This document shows, one piece after another, positions 1-11,414 of a stretch of 64,000 bases of DNA. The notes beneath the pieces are model-generated. The model was not told the DNA's origin. It worked only from the letters and a program-made list of their open reading frames with translations, and searched no databases. This DNA comes from Ascochyta rabiei (Eukaryota > Ascomycota > Dothideomycetes > Pleosporales > Didymellaceae). The stretch spans positions 930,001-994,000 of the forward strand of contig NC_082426.1 in NCBI RefSeq assembly GCF_004011695.2, read 5' to 3'. Numbering within the stretch: the stretch's first letter is position 1; each line of letters opens with the position of its first letter. The position numbers were made by a program, and so were the translations under genes.

Positions 1-486
1 CAGCTATGCACAGACCTAGGATTACAGCCCCCAACAGCACAAGAAAGTGAGACCTTCGGCAGCAGCGTAGGTTCCTGGCCCTTGTTCCCGGACACCCTGA
101 ACGCCCTCGAGCGACTCTCCAAAACCTACAAACTCGTCGTCCTATCCAACGTCGACAACGCCTCCTTCTCCGCCTCGAAACTTGCTTCTTTCCCCTTCGC
201 CGCCGTCCTCACCGCGCAGGACATCGGCAGCTACAAACCCGATCCCCGCAACTTCACCTACATGCTTGATTACGTTGAGAAGAAATTCGGCGTGACGAAG
301 GAGCAGGTGCTGCAGACGGCGCAGTCGCAGTTTCATGATCATCATCCGTGCAAGGAGGTTGGGATTAGGAGTTGTTGGATTTATCGACCTGGCGCGGTGA
401 TGGGGAATCGTGAAGATCCGGTGTGGGATTGGCGGTTTGACACGCTGGGGGATATGGCGGATGCGGTGGAGAGAGAGGAATCTTGA
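1..486 (+). CDS. HAD-superfamily hydrolase, haloacid dehalogenase type II-like (3' part)
   Basis: The frame is open from the first base of the window, so the 5' end lies outside; 161 codons remain before TGA at 484-486. The visible part reads as the core and C-terminal part of a 2-haloacid dehalogenase-like HAD hydrolase. It contains WPLFPDTLNAL, then the second HAD motif region VVLSNVD, then a conserved Lys in SYKPDPRNF (motif III), then the acidic motif IV region near FHDHHPCKEVGIRSCWI. The nucleophilic Asp motif I would be upstream and cannot be seen. Such enzymes hydrolyse C-halogen or phosphate-type bonds through an aspartyl intermediate; the substrate is unknown. The protein is probably cytosolic. 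No intron is visible in this part. Confidence 0.85.
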   Translation, partial: QLCTDLGLQPPTAQESETFGSSVGSWPLFPDTLNALERLSKTYKLVVLSNVDNASFSASKLASFPFAAVLTAQDIGSYKPDPRNFTYMLDYVEKKFGVTKEQVLQTAQSQFHDHHPCKEVGIRSCWIYRPGAVMGNREDPVWDWRFDTLGDMADAVEREES

Positions 487-1085
487 GAGGGAGGGGGGGT
501 TCTTCTCAGGGTTTGATGGGGGGTGAGCTGGTATCGTGGCTGTGGTCGAGTACTGGATTAGATCTAATGGCTCGACTTGAAGCAAATCGAGCCACTCCAT
601 CTCGATTCAAAAATGTTTGTTCGCTTTCACAGTTGTCTTGATTAATGGCTCGAAACGCAGGCAGGTGGGCAACCAGCTAGTCTTCTGCAATCGTCACGTG
701 CTGCCTACCCTGCATGCTGTCACCCAATCTGTCACATTACCGCCAACCAGCTATACCTGGGCTAGTTGTCCCTTCACCTCTATATCTGCTATTCCCAGCA
801 TCTGCACGCAACCCGTTTCCCCCACCTACTCCCTTCCCCGCCTTCAAAACAACTCACAGTCCAACTGCAGCCCGTCTTCGCGCGCAAAGGCCCGCGGACA
901 TGGCGATCGACCGTTGAGCCCATCCCTGCACGGCCCAGGAACCAGGATCAAGGGAACCGGGGAAGTTGGTTTCACATCCGCCATTGGGAAGATCGAAAAA
1001 ACGTGCATGAACGTGATAGATCTGAGGAATGTTCAAACATTGTAGATTGGGAAATGCTACGCAAGGCCAGCTACGCAGCGGCAAT
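487..1085. other. Intergenic between convergent genes
   Basis: No gene is supported. The stretch holds an 8-bp inverted repeat (TGGCTCGA / TCGAGCCA near 568-595), one TTTGTTCGCT motif at 616-625 that recurs at the right edge of the window, and copy A of a dispersed ~70-bp repeat. The several short ORFs here show no recognisable domain. Confidence 0.6.
692..770 (+). repeat. Dispersed repeat copy A (three TGTCA boxes)
   Basis: About 75 bp match, with scattered differences, the reverse complement of 7195-7265 and the sequence at 43868-43940. The shared core holds three TGTCA boxes at 12-bp spacing, of which the third is mutated in this copy, followed by CCAGCTATA and CTAG. Likely a relic or end of a small DNA transposon; the family is unknown. 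Confidence 0.7.
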
Positions 1086-2556
1086 CTATGCTGCGATGCT
1101 GACCGGCTTGATACCAACCTCTGTAAGCTTCGTCGCCGCGGGCTCCTCGAACTCGGCCTCAACCGGGTCAACGGTGTCCGTCAGACCCATGTACTTCAGA
1201 CTCGCGGCCCAGCCCAAGTCCTCGCCAAAGTAGCTCTGCATCACCTCAACACCGTACTTGATGCCGTTCTTGGGGTCGTAGGTGAGGCACTGCTTGCCGA
1301 CCGCGATTCCAATCACGGCGTCCCACGACGGCAGCTCGGTCTGCCCCAGGCGGTCGGACGCTGGGGCTGTCTCTGCGAGCTCGGAATTCAGAATCGCGGC
1401 GTAGATGTTTTGGGCGGCGGCTTGGCCCATTACTGTTGCGCTACCGGCGCGCTTGATACCGGTCCATTGAATGACGTCGCCAACGCCGAAATGCGATGTG
1501 TGGTTCGGGATCGTGTCTTTGAACATCAGATTGTTGCCGACCTTGATCTCCTTGTCCTCGTTCAGGCATGCGTCGGGCAGGATGTCTGTAGTGGGCATGC
1601 CCTTTCTTGTCGAGTCGATGACAAAGTCTGCTGTGATCGTCTCACCGTTGACAAGGGTGACTTCGAACTTGCCGCTCGACAACTCTTCAATCGTGGCTCT
1701 TGACCCCAGCACGACGTCTACGCCTTCCTCCTTCAGCATCGTCCCTACGCGGTCCTTGAGCTCTGCTGGCAGCGGCTCCGACGACAGGACTTGGTCGCGC
1801 GAGTGAACAAGTGTAACGCCGATCTTAGGGTAGTGCCGCTTGATCTCACCAGCAAACTCAATACCAACGGCGCCAGCGCCGATGACTACCACCCGCCGTC
1901 CCTCGTGCTTCGATTCGTCACCGCCGGTGATCTTCTCAACGAAGCTCTTGCCGTCTCTCAGATACTCTTCGTAGCTACCAGACTTTGGTACTGCGGGCCA
2001 GTGCCTCTTCAGCCCTGTCGCTACCACGAGGTAGTCGTACGCCTGCTGCTGAGTCTTGCCGTTGCGGTCAGACCACTCCGCGACCTTGGCCTCCGGATTG
2101 ATGCTTGTGACCGAGCCATGCTTGAAAGTCAAGTTGGGCTGCTTTAGCTCGTTCAGATGCGAGAAGCGCTTCCACATGTGACTTGTGTACTTTGGCACCA
2201 CATGAGCAAGCGGAGCACCCACCGAGTGGACTGCAAAATACCGTAGTCAGTACAAGAGCTGCCGCAGAGACGAGGACAAGAACATGGTCGTGACGCCTCG
2301 GTTAGTGGGGCTAAGAGATTAATGACGCACAGTATCCGTCCCGCTCGTCGATGACAGTGATTTCGACGCCTCGCCTGCTCTTGGCGCCCTGGAACTCTGG
2401 CCCTGGGTACACGCTCTGTCTGGCCTTTCCGTTGGAGTACTCGAGCAGGTTGACGATCGCTGAGACACCTCCATATGCGCAGCCAACAACAAGTACGCGA
2501 TGCGGGGATGACAGCGACATGCCGCCGAGAGTACCTGTGAGATTGGGCATCTTCAT
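1086..2556 (-). CDS. AIF/FSP1-like FAD-dependent NAD(P)H oxidoreductase
   Basis: Two exons: 2556-2331 and 2230-1086, joined over a 100-bp intron with donor GTGCGT and acceptor TTTTGCAG. The joined frame gives 456 residues. The first exon holds a Rossmann FAD-binding motif (VLVVGCAYGGVSAIVNLL, about residues 17-34) and its closing acidic strand ITVIDERDGY. The junction restores a typical GYFHSVGAPL stretch. A second nucleotide-binding motif, VVVIGAGAVGIEFAGEI, lies mid-protein and binds NAD(P)H in this family. Proteins of this type (AMID/AIFM2, yeast Aif1, NDH-2-like) pass electrons from NAD(P)H through FAD to quinones or oxygen. No mitochondrial presequence or C-terminal membrane anchor is evident, so a cytosolic or peripheral location is possible. 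I chose the ATG at 2556 because it is the first before the Rossmann fold; the ATG two codons later is an alternative. Confidence 0.88.
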
Positions 2557-3266
2557 GGTAGGAAAATTTAATCTGATAACGGAGGAGGATGTAGAAGGTG
2601 GGAGGGAAGAAGGGGGCAGAGGCAGAGATGATCTGATAAGATTGGAAGTCGGATACCCTCGGCGTTTTATCGCGCAGCACTGCCCAGACCGGTATCGGTC
2701 GCCGGCTCCTTCGGATGAACCAGTCCATGAATTGCGTCTCGGCACCACAAGCACCCACTTCACCCACTTGCTGGTTTGGCGTTACGGCGTGCTGGGTTGC
2801 AGATGCGATTGGCGAAGACATTTATCAGATCGGGCTGCAGAATTTTATCAGATGGCTGCTAGCGTGCTTGGCCGCGTGTGAGCCCCACGGTACCGAGGGC
2901 CTGACAGCTCGTCCTGCGCACAACGATGCTGTTTGAATCCCCAAGAAGTCGCATATGTATACTGGCGGCAACCTTCTTTGGACGTAACTGTCTGCAGCTT
3001 CCCTGCGCAACGGTAAGGGCGGAGTGTGGAGCCGCACATGCATGTGTTGACCTAGCACCTGCTTCTCCCGGCCTGACGTGTCCGTTCCTGTGATTCGGGG
3101 ACGACTTCGACACAGCTACGCACTGATGAAAGAATGATAACATAGCAGTCCACACATCTCCCAGCTTGGAAGTTATAAGGGCCAAATAGCCTGTGTTGTT
3201 GCTGCTCTCAGAGATTCCCAGAGAAGCGAAAGCCGGGATTTCACCAGATTAGAGTGATCGGACAGA
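2557..3266. other. Intergenic
   Basis: This is the 5' flank of the AIF-like gene and the 3' flank of the Clr5-ankyrin gene. Short ORFs exist on both strands but none shows a domain or credible splice structure, and I see no repeat. Confidence 0.6.
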
Positions 3267-5855
3267 TCAAAGGTCGCCCGCAAACAGATGGTCCTGGCAT
3301 CCAATCTCTTTCTCCATTCTCCTCCTCGTGTCTTTGCAGAATCGCCGTGTGCACCTTATGCCGTCACATTCTGCAGCATGCGCATGTTCAACGTCGTGCT
3401 TCTGCAACTCTGTCTTCGTTAACAGACGATCGTCGTCACATACTGCGCACTTGTGCTGGAGCACATGGGCGATGGTCTTCGCATTATCTCCAGGTGCTCG
3501 CTTCGCCTCCGGATCAAGCCAGCGGATCTGTGTGATGTCGCCCACAAAAGCGTTATCGCTGATGCTTGAGTCGCGAGATGGCCGAGACGACAGGGGCAGG
3601 CGGCGCACAGTGCATGGGCTGTCCGTATTCAGCTGGAATGGGGGATAGGCTGGAGCGTTGTTCTTCACAACAGAGCCTGCGGACAGTGACGGACAGGGAG
3701 TCGTACTGTCTGTGCTTGGGGTCGAGCTATCAAAGCTCAGGTCCGCCGCCCGAATGTTGGGGAAACCGAGCAACGTCACCACAAGCTTCTGATCGAACCT
3801 GTAGTCTTTCAGCCCAGCTGACTTCCTGAGTGCTAAGACTGACACTAGAGTCCACCGGTTGTCCTCGCTGATCTTATTCGACATCGCTTCTTTCGTAATA
3901 TTCTCCAATAGGCGGCAACTCATCACGGCGAGATACGCGCGCTGGAACGCCGGCTGAACATCAACGGGAACCATGTCTTGTACGGAGAGCCTGAAGTCGC
4001 CGTTCGGTTCAGTGCAACACTGTACTTGCCGACATGACGGATTTTGGGGGATCGGAAAAAGCCCTTCCTTCCATCTGTAAGTCAAGCCTCCTCTAGATTT
4101 GGTATGACGCCCATGCATCTTCGCGAGCATTGCCTGGAGTATCTCCAAGCACAAAGGCTCCGCAAGAGTGAGGGCCGCCACAGCGTATAGCGGGATGCCG
4201 TCAACATCTTCGTATTCAGGGTCTGCACCCCCGTCGAGCAGCTTTCGCGCCAGCGCTGCAACATCGGTGGTGATGCCTTGCTCTATGCATTTTCTCAATG
4301 GTGTCATGCCAAAGCCGTCGAGTACGTTAGGATCGACGCCTCTTCCCAACAGTACCCCTATATCTTGCAAAGTTTCTGCCACATGTCTCCTCGCCTCTGG
4401 ACAAGCCCCGACTACCTCATGGAGTATGCTTGCGCCACTATCAGGGGCGATCGCGGAGAAGTTTTTGACAATCTGGCGGGAAACACAGGGTGGGGAGTGC
4501 CAGAGGACCTGATGAACAAATTTATCGCTTGTGTCCGACGCACAAGGGCAGCCAGAGAAGCTTGTAGTAAGGTCTGCGCCCTTCTCGACAAACTTCCCAA
4601 GGCATTCCATCTCTGCCCAGCTCAGCTTCAAGCTCCAATGCTCATGGTTTTGCCAGGGCTCTATGAACATCTGAAAGGGAGATGCAGAAGATCCTTCTGG
4701 CGGCGGAACGTGAATGCTCGCTCCAGCATCGAGCAACAGCTCTATGACCTCATTGCACGTTGACCGGACTGTCGCGTCGCCATATTCACGGGATCTGCGT
4801 TCCAAGCACAACTGAAGCGCAGTGTGTAGCCCCGAGCTTGTCGGAGATGGGCCCGGATCATCAACTCTCGCACCTCGCTTCAATAGTATCTTGACGATTT
4901 CGGGAGCGGTCCAGAACACGGCTTGCAATAATGGCTTCCAGCGCATGCCAGGGACCCCATTCACATCTGAGCGACCCGGTATGAGTAGTGCTTGAACGGT
5001 ATAGTGTCGCCCATTTTTGATGGCGTTATGGAGTGCTAAGTCTGTACCCAGTGGATGCGTCGAGCCTTTAGCGCCGTACGAAAGAAGGACCCAGACAACA
5101 GGTCCATTTGGCATTCCGCATGCAATATCGAGCAGCGTCTGACGAGGGTGCTGCATGATGACCATCTGACTCAAGGCGGGGTGACTGGAGAAGCGACTGC
5201 CGGTCGGTTCGAACGGCAGGCCAATAGGGTCGTTCACTTCGTTTGTGTGTTCCATGAGCAGCATCTCGAGCTTCTCGCACTCGTTGTCGAGCACACAGCC
5301 CAGCATATTCAGGAGTGATTCTGAAACCATTGGAGAATATTGCATCCACGTCGGTATCTCGATCGATGGTTGAAGGCTGACCAAGTCAGTCTTTGCACAA
5401 TACTGACCCTTTACACGTACTTTGTTGCCTGGCTGAGCAGCCCCATAAAGGTGGGCTCAGCAGCTGTAAGCTCGTCTCTGGGTACGACTTGCCACCCACC
5501 AGTCTTTTTTCGATGCTCTAGTGACTCGGGCTCAATCGACATGGGCTCAGCTGTCGCTGATGAAGATCTTTGTTCTTCGTCATCTAGCTCGAGACCATGA
5601 CTACGGGCTCGTGGCCGGTCTGGACGCGCCCTGTGGCCTTTGTGTCGCATGAGGCCCCATTCTTTGAGCTTCATGCGGTACGCTCTCGTTCTGCATTGAC
5701 GTGAGAAAGTGCAAAACCCCAGGTGGCACGCATGCTTACGATGCTCTGAACTTGTACTTCGCCTCCATCAAATCTTTCACCTCTCCCAACGGTTTCTTTT
5801 GGTTGAATGACAGCTCTTTGATCTCATCTTGGACCGCATCCCAGTCTTTTGTCAT
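3267..5855 (-). CDS. Clr5-domain ankyrin-repeat protein with C-terminal zinc-finger-like region
   Basis: Three exons: 5855-5740, 5690-5421 and 5376-3267. The introns are 49 bp (GTAAGC to ATGCAG) and 44 bp (GTACGT to CTGAC...TCAG), and the joined frame encodes 831 residues. The first intron splits a Clr5 domain: W-D-x-V...I.EL in exon 1, then YRMKLKEWGLMRHK in exon 2. That is the fungal DNA-associated Clr5 signature at the extreme N-terminus. An acidic/serine linker follows, then ankyrin-like repeats from about residue 190 to 500 (for example TPLRKCIEQG and DGGADPEYEDVDGIPLYAVA). The C-terminus has a Cys/His cluster (CAVCDDDRLL, then KHDVEHAHAAEC and CTRRFC) like a C2H2 finger. A nuclear or regulatory role is inferred from the architecture; the target is unknown. 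Confidence 0.85.
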
Positions 5856-6248
5856 CCTTGCAACTTTGAGAGATAAGACGCAGCTTCGAGCTGGGAAGAC
5901 GCCTCTGGAGCTGCTTATGAGACCCGCGTCTCTCTTGAAGCCACCGCTTAAAGCGTTTACATGTACCGAAACTCTAATTCGGAACACAAAGTGTCCTGGT
6001 GATATACTGCGGGAATAGGCAGCCTTGCTGTTGCGGGGTTGCTCGTGTGCGAATGTGCAAAAGTTCAGAAAGTGCAGTTTCATAAGCACTAACCAGAAAC
6101 GGACAAGCGTGCATGACCCTGTCACCCCTGCGGCTTGCGAGCCTAGGTGTTATTCCACACACCTTGATTCTTACTTTAACCATGGACCGATGGCTGTTAT
6201 GCTTACGTTGATTGATGATTGCTACCTCCAAATCGCACTTTGTGCACC
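5856..6248. other. Intergenic, 5' flank of the Clr5-ankyrin gene
   Basis: The reading frame of Clr5 exon 1 stays open upstream to about 6125, so a start upstream of 5855 cannot be excluded, but nothing upstream looks conserved. No other gene is supported. Confidence 0.5.
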
Positions 6249-6812
6249 CTACTTCTGGTCATACCCCGGCAGTTCATGATTCTCCTTCGACCTCAAGCTC
6301 GGGCGTAATCTCTTCTCTCCCTCCACCTCAGCAAGTCGCTTCTCATACGTCCCCACGTTTCCACCACTCTCTCTCTCTTCGATAATGACGGCTCTCAACT
6401 CTTCCAATTCCCCGACGAGCTTCTTCCATCGCTGCCCCTCCTCTTCCCAAAAGAACAGAAAGTTGATGAGTTTCTTCTGCGCATGACTCGTGATGCCCGA
6501 TACTTGGTTGGCAAAGTTCTTCGTAATCCTTTCTGTATGCACGGTGGGTGAATTCTGCTCTAACACTCCGTTCTTGAGAAGAGCCTTGTAAACCGCAGCC
6601 GAGATCTTGGGCGCAGAGGTGATGCCGGCGTGGGCAAACACGCCGGGAGACAGGAGAAGCGGGTCGGGCTCGCTCAGCTGGTACATGAAGGCCAGGTCGG
6701 GCTCGCAGCCTGAGAGGTCTATGTCTTGGGATGCACCGGCAATGCTGGGAACTGCGTTTGACATGAAACGCGTGAAGCTGAACTTCTTTTGACCTGTTTT
6801 GGTTTTGTACAT
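6249..6812 (-). CDS. Hypothetical protein with C-terminal charged helix
   Basis: An uninterrupted 187-codon frame on the minus strand that I do not recognise. The N-terminal third is polar; a second ATG 17 codons in (MSNAVPS) is an alternative start. From about residue 110 the sequence is rich in Lys/Glu with heptad-like spacing (KKLINFLFFWEEEGQRWKKL), suggesting an amphipathic helix or short coiled coil. There is no signal peptide or membrane segment. It lies between the Clr5-ankyrin gene and the peroxygenase gene, all on the same strand, without evidence of co-regulation. Length and composition favour a real gene, but no motif confirms it. Confidence 0.5.
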   Translation of the reverse strand: MYKTKTGQKKFSFTRFMSNAVPSIAGASQDIDLSGCEPDLAFMYQLSEPDPLLLSPGVFAHAGITSAPKISAAVYKALLKNGVLEQNSPTVHTERITKNFANQVSGITSHAQKKLINFLFFWEEEGQRWKKLVGELEELRAVIIEERESGGNVGTYEKRLAEVEGEKRLRPSLRSKENHELPGYDQK

Positions 6813-7855
6813 GGCAATGGTAAAACGGATTCAATTTTTTGTGTCGATGGCTTTTACTTAGGGAAAGCTTGAGTTGAGAGTGAAATGCTTGGTGTTTCTT
6901 GGACACTTTCTCTGGCTGTGCAGGTCGATCAGTGCTACACAACAGGCAACCTTTGTCTACAGCTGGCAAGGCTGTTTCTGCAGTAGCAAGCTGCTCAGCC
7001 TTACACGTGGTTCAAGACCAGCATGCGATTGATTCACGTTTTTTTCTTTGCAGGCCATGCCTATGCCGTATAACAATGAGTCTTACCTCCCGCCCACAGC
7101 TGTCATATGTATAATGCACGTCGATATGTATGCACCCTCCACAGATTTGGACGAGTACAATCATAAATACGTCATAGAAAATTAAGAGGTCCTGACTGGC
7201 TAGCTATATCTGGTTGACAGTGAAAGTGACAGATTGGGTGACAGCATGCAGGGCAAAACGTGACAACCACAAAAGCTCAGCCAATTATTTATCTGCCTGC
7301 ATTCATAGTTTGTGCTGATGCGTCCATAGTTTGTGTTAATGAATTAATGTTCCAAATTTGGGGAGGTGCGTACACATCGCCGTGCACCAATAGTATTCGC
7401 ACATATTAAAATTGACGTCGGAGCTGGTTCCATGCTCAGACGGGCATGTTGAAATCCCTGATCGGTATGGAATCACAGACAAAGCCACCACATTCTCTCC
7501 ATGCCTCTATGAGCCACCCAAAGATTTGTAATCTGCAAAGTAATTCCCAAGTGAGCTCTGGTATACTCATATATAGAGTACGGTAATACGCCGACTTTCG
7601 CCTGAGGCTCCTTCCACAGCCCAGCTCCCACGCATTGTGCGAGTTGAGATAGGCCAGCCAGTGATCACTCATTGCATGAATCTCAAACATGGCATGAGCA
7701 TAGCAGAGTCGATGAAATGGTATCAAGTCTGTGTAAAGCGGATTTTGTGCGAAACGTACTTTGCATTCATTCATTCATTCATATCTTCATACTAATTATC
7801 ACCCGAAAAGCGTGCACGGTCGTGAACAATAAGTGGCACAACGCGCTCGATGGTT
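6813..7855. other. Intergenic with repeat copy B and an ATTC microsatellite
   Basis: Contains the inverted copy of the dispersed repeat at 7195-7265 and an ATTC tetranucleotide run at about 7766-7785. A 112-codon minus-strand ORF (7436-7774) shows no family signature and is not accepted as a gene. Confidence 0.55.
7195..7265 (-). repeat. Dispersed repeat copy B (inverted)
   Basis: The reverse complement matches copy A (692-770) and copy C (43868-43940), with all three TGTCA boxes at 12-bp spacing intact. Copies A and B face each other 6.5 kb apart around the AIF-like, Clr5-ankyrin and hypothetical genes. I infer independent insertions, not one element. Confidence 0.75.
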
Positions 7856-9187
7856 CTAACCATACACCGGCTTCTGGCTGTAGCCCGGGAATTGCTTCAG
7901 TTGCTCGGTATCGATGGCTTGCAGTTGCGGACAGCCAAGAGAACCGATGATGCTACCAATGGCATTAGTCAGCTTGGTCAAAGCCCCAAGAAGGATGTCA
8001 GGCTTCGCCTGTGCTGAGAGTTGGTAGACAAAACAACCGAGATTGTTGCCCTTCAGAAGATCTGCTGAGTTGAAGAGTCCGCCCGTAAGGTTGGCAACAT
8101 CAACACCTGCAAAAGAATTGGTCGTGCCAGTGTTTCCGCCAATGTCGAGGAACTTGGGGTGGAGCTTAGCGGCGTTCAGAACATCGACGAGGAAGTAATC
8201 AGTCTCGTAAGGATACTCAAGAGCACGCCTGTACCAGTTCTTAGGGATGCGCTCCGTTCCTTGCACGGCGTTGTAGTTGCCGTTGGTGCCTTCCACACCA
8301 AACCAAGACTGGATGGTCTCGTAAGTGAGCAGACCAGCTGGGTTTTCAGCACTATGATTTGCCATAAAGCGGTAGATGAAGGTGTAGGCGGCGGGCTGCA
8401 CAAGTACACCTGAGAAGGGACCCATGAAGAAGTTGGGGTTATTACGGATTTGAGTGTCGAAGCGGTCTGAACGGAAGGCGGTGAGAGAGTCCAGGGTGAC
8501 CTGGCCACCAGGCGAGTGGTTGATGAGGTCCTGGAACTGGCTCGTCACAGTCTTGTAGTTGTTACCAGCCTCATAAAGATCGGGTCTTGTAGGAGAGGCA
8601 TCTCCCTCATACTTGTTGTGCGAGCCAACAAGCCCGTTACCCAAGACACCAGTAACGCCACCCTGCGCAATGGTGGGCGTACCGCCGATGGACCAGGATA
8701 AGAGGTCGCCGTCGATTGCACCTCCGATTACGGAGAGAAATAGCGCCAATTGGGGCCCCATACCGACGACCTTCGTAGTTGCATCAATGTATTGCTGGAC
8801 TGTGGCATAGCCGCTATGTGGGATAAAGTCTGTGACGTATTTAGCACCACTCTAGGCTGTGTTCCTGTGAGCAATCTTACTGTGGTTTGCAAATGCGTTC
8901 AGACCTGGACAAGGTCCTCTGAGATCTCCAGAACCAGGCGGCACGTACTCGTGACCGCTGCCTGCCTCGATGTTGATGTATTGCTTCTCTGCGTTGAATG
9001 TGTTGATGGGCTCAAAGAGGGCTGTAGCCGCGTCTGCGCCGGCTTGACGAGCTTCAAGCATTTTCTCCAACTCCTTAGCACGAGCCTCAATGGTAGGATC
9101 AGCCGCCGCTGCCTCGTACATCATAGCAGGGAATGCATGGGCAAAAGGGGCCAGGCCGGCTACGAAAAGCTGTGATGTGAGCTTCAT
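7856..9187 (-). CDS. Secreted heme-thiolate peroxidase / unspecific peroxygenase (Peroxidase_2 family)
   Basis: Two exons, 9187-8881 and 8829-7856, with a 51-bp intron (GTAAGA to CACAG) give 426 residues. A signal peptide is clear (hydrophobic residues 5-18, Ala-x-Ala before FPAMMY). The diagnostic PCP motif with the axial Cys ligand to heme lies in RGPCPGLNAFANH at about residues 90-103. The intron falls just after this His, and splicing restores NFIPHSGY. Downstream, GAIDGDLLSWSIGG supplies the acidic acid-base region equivalent to the E-x-D motif of chloroperoxidase/UPO enzymes. These extracellular enzymes use H2O2 to oxygenate or halogenate aromatics and alkanes. The length fits the longer UPO group. 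No neighbouring gene suggests a pathway. Confidence 0.9.
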
Positions 9188-10940
9188 AGTAGTATTAAAT
9201 GGAGGAAAATCTCAGATGGAGGAATGTCTGGTAGTAAACTGTAGAGGTCTTCATGGCTTATATATTCAATCATTCATCGTGGTGGGTCACGTCAACCTGG
9301 TGCATCTTGCTCATCTCCCGTTCGTTTCCCGCTCGGTGCATCTTCCAGTGGTCGACGTTGCAGCCTGTCGATCTAAAGTGGTAGATACCGTTGCAGAACA
9401 TCCAATGAACAGACCTGGAGAAAAGCTGACATACGGCAATATCCTTCCTGCAGCACACGTGCTGATGATTTTTTCCCGGTGCAAAGTTCAGGACGACATC
9501 TTGGGTTCGCGAGTCGCACCTAGGTCCCCAAAAGGTAAGACCAAATTTGTCGACGACTCGTAAAGTGCCGCGGCACCGCGGTCATCCCCCGCGCGTGGTT
9601 GTGTTCTCCTCGTGTTTGGCCAGCGCTAGTACTAGAGCAGTTCCCGGGTCTGGAGATCTGTGGGGTTAACGTGTAGATCATCCGCTCTGATCTCCTATTC
9701 GAGAACTGATTTGAGAAAGTCGCGGTCGGCCCTGTACCTGAATCTCCAGACCCTTGGTCGTGCAGGTGATCACAACAAAGCAACAAGCACCTACAGGCAC
9801 ACTTCACGCTTGCATCCGTTCGAAATGACGTGGCCGAGTGGATAGCATGACCATTGAAATCCGCGCGATTGGTTCGCATAACGCAATGGTGGATGTTATC
9901 TGAAAGAAGTAACTTGTTGCAGTCGTGAGGGTGTAGGTTGGGCTCTGAGAGGCATCGAGAGCAGGTACATGTCAGGAAGGAGCTTGGCGGAGTGGCCGAA
10001 GTGAAGCGCTGAACCACTGCGTTGGTATCAAATGGCACGATGAATGCTTCCGCAAATGTATTAGATGTATAGAGATTCTGGGTGCTGGAGATGGCCAACG
10101 TTCTGGGTTTGTGGTCGGCACCTGCGTCGGCAGACCGAGGTTTCATCTTCCACCTGCGTCATGTTAGCCACCTTCCTTTTATTGTCATCCACAGCACGTT
10201 AGCGGCGCGGGCACTCTATCACATCAATTCTCGGTCACGAATGCTTTTATCTACCTCACCAAACGAACACTAGAGAGACCTTAGATTGTTTCATCAGCAT
10301 CAAATCATGTCACGCTCCCATCAGCATTTTGTCTGTGGCAGACTTAGTTAAATCACCTACTACCCTCGTTTGTCACTCCAATTTGAGCTTTGCAAGCTTT
10401 GGTGTCCGGTCGATAACCACCAGTGCTCGGTCTAGCGGAGCTGTGAAACAAGTCTGCTTTTGCTTATATTGCATCACGTGGAGGCTTCATCACGAGCGGC
10501 AAGCTTCTACGAAATGTATTACAATGATGTATCCACTATTAACACATATTGGAAGAGTCTGTAGCCAGTGAAGTGTACCGATCAACCTTGTTGTCCAAGA
10601 GCACGTTTGACCCAATAATGATTGGTGAACTTACGGTGGATCTATTGATTTTCTCTAAGATGCACTATGTTTCTGAAGCTTCGATCTTGACCGAGCCTTT
10701 CCCCGCAAGCCTTGCGCGATCTTTCCTAACTATTTGGTCGCTTCGATGGCCCCCCGATTCTCCACTAAATTCAATCCAATCACCGCGTAGCCATGAAGGT
10801 CTAAACTCGTCTCATCCCTCCTCACACCGCCGGCGCTGTTCTCCTTGGATAAGTATCTGTCAGCGCCGCTCAAGCTACTGCTACTACTGCTGCTATCACT
10901 GCTTGGAGACTCGTCATCGTTGTCCCCGGAGTCCAACTGA
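9188..10940. other. Intergenic with a degenerate tRNA-like stretch
   Basis: No gene is supported over 1.7 kb. At about 9822-9890 an A-box-like TGGCCGAGTGG (9831-9841) is followed by TTGAAAT and by a B-box-like GGTTCGC (9871-9877). This recalls tRNA-Ser(UGA), but the D-stem and acceptor stem do not pair, so it is at most a relic. A 208-codon minus-strand ORF at 9520-10146 has no domain and biased composition. Confidence 0.5.
9257..9264 (-). promoter_or_regulatory. TATA box of the peroxygenase gene
   Basis: TATATAAG on the minus strand, about 70 bp upstream of the ATG at 9187. The position fits a core promoter for this gene; nothing else nearby would use it. Confidence 0.45.
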
Positions 10941-11414
10941 CTACCTTTTCCGGTGAAAGTTGCGCTCAATAGCCTCACCAGCAGACGTGTCGTTGTTCCA
11001 GGAAGATGCGCTGTCACTGTTGCTTGAGGATGAAGTTTTGCCGCTAGACAAGTCATCGTCGTTCCTTGAATATAACCGGCTGGCCTTCCCATTCTGGCCG
11101 GCCTTGCTGTTCGGGCTGGCAGCAGTTTTCGGGCTGGCAGCGCTATTGCTACCCTGTTTTCCTGGTGATGATGGCTTGCCCCCCGGGTTCGCTAAGGTAC
11201 CCTTGCTATTGGACCCGGTTCTCGCATTTCCCTTCCTCTTGCTGCCGTTGCTTTTGCTGCCATTACTCTTGGTGGCATGAGCTTTCTTGCCCTTGCTCTT
11301 CTTGTCTTTGTTTTTCTTGCCCTTCTTCTTGCTCTCGAATGCATGCCCTACACGAACCTCATTACACTTTATTCTACGATGTTCGGTATGGGAGTGGCTC
11401 ATCTCAGTATCCAC
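10941..11414 (-). CDS. Possible low-complexity Lys/Ser-rich protein
   Basis: A 157-codon frame made of Lys/Gly/Asn/Ser-rich tracts (KKKGKKNKDKKSKGKK, then repeated KSNGSKSNGSK) ending in a Ser/Asp-rich part. Immediately downstream on the same strand, another frame (10730-11092) continues with an acidic polyserine tract (DNDDESPSSDSSSSSSSLSG). A second exon or a frameshift is therefore likely near 10945, but I could not find a splice pair that joins the two frames cleanly. No signal peptide or domain. It could be a basic-acidic disordered protein or a decayed gene; the opposite-strand Leu-rich ORF is its shadow. Confidence 0.35.
   Translation of the reverse strand: MDTEMSHSHTEHRRIKCNEVRVGHAFESKKKGKKNKDKKSKGKKAHATKSNGSKSNGSKRKGNARTGSNSKGTLANPGGKPSSPGKQGSNSAASPKTAASPNSKAGQNGKASRLYSRNDDDLSSGKTSSSSNSDSASSWNNDTSAGEAIERNFHRKR

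Noticed and set aside
692..7265. A single 6.5-kb transposon bounded by repeat copies A and B in inverted orientation
   Set aside because: The genes in between are ordinary and the third copy stands alone with the same short extent, so independent small insertions are simpler.
9822..9890. tRNA-Ser(UGA)-like stretch with A-box and B-box
   Set aside because: The D-stem and acceptor stem do not pair and the TPsiC arm is incomplete; at most a relic or chance match.
9520..10146. 208-codon minus-strand ORF
   Set aside because: No domain, no signal peptide, no conserved-looking composition; overlaps the tRNA-like stretch and several opposite ORFs.
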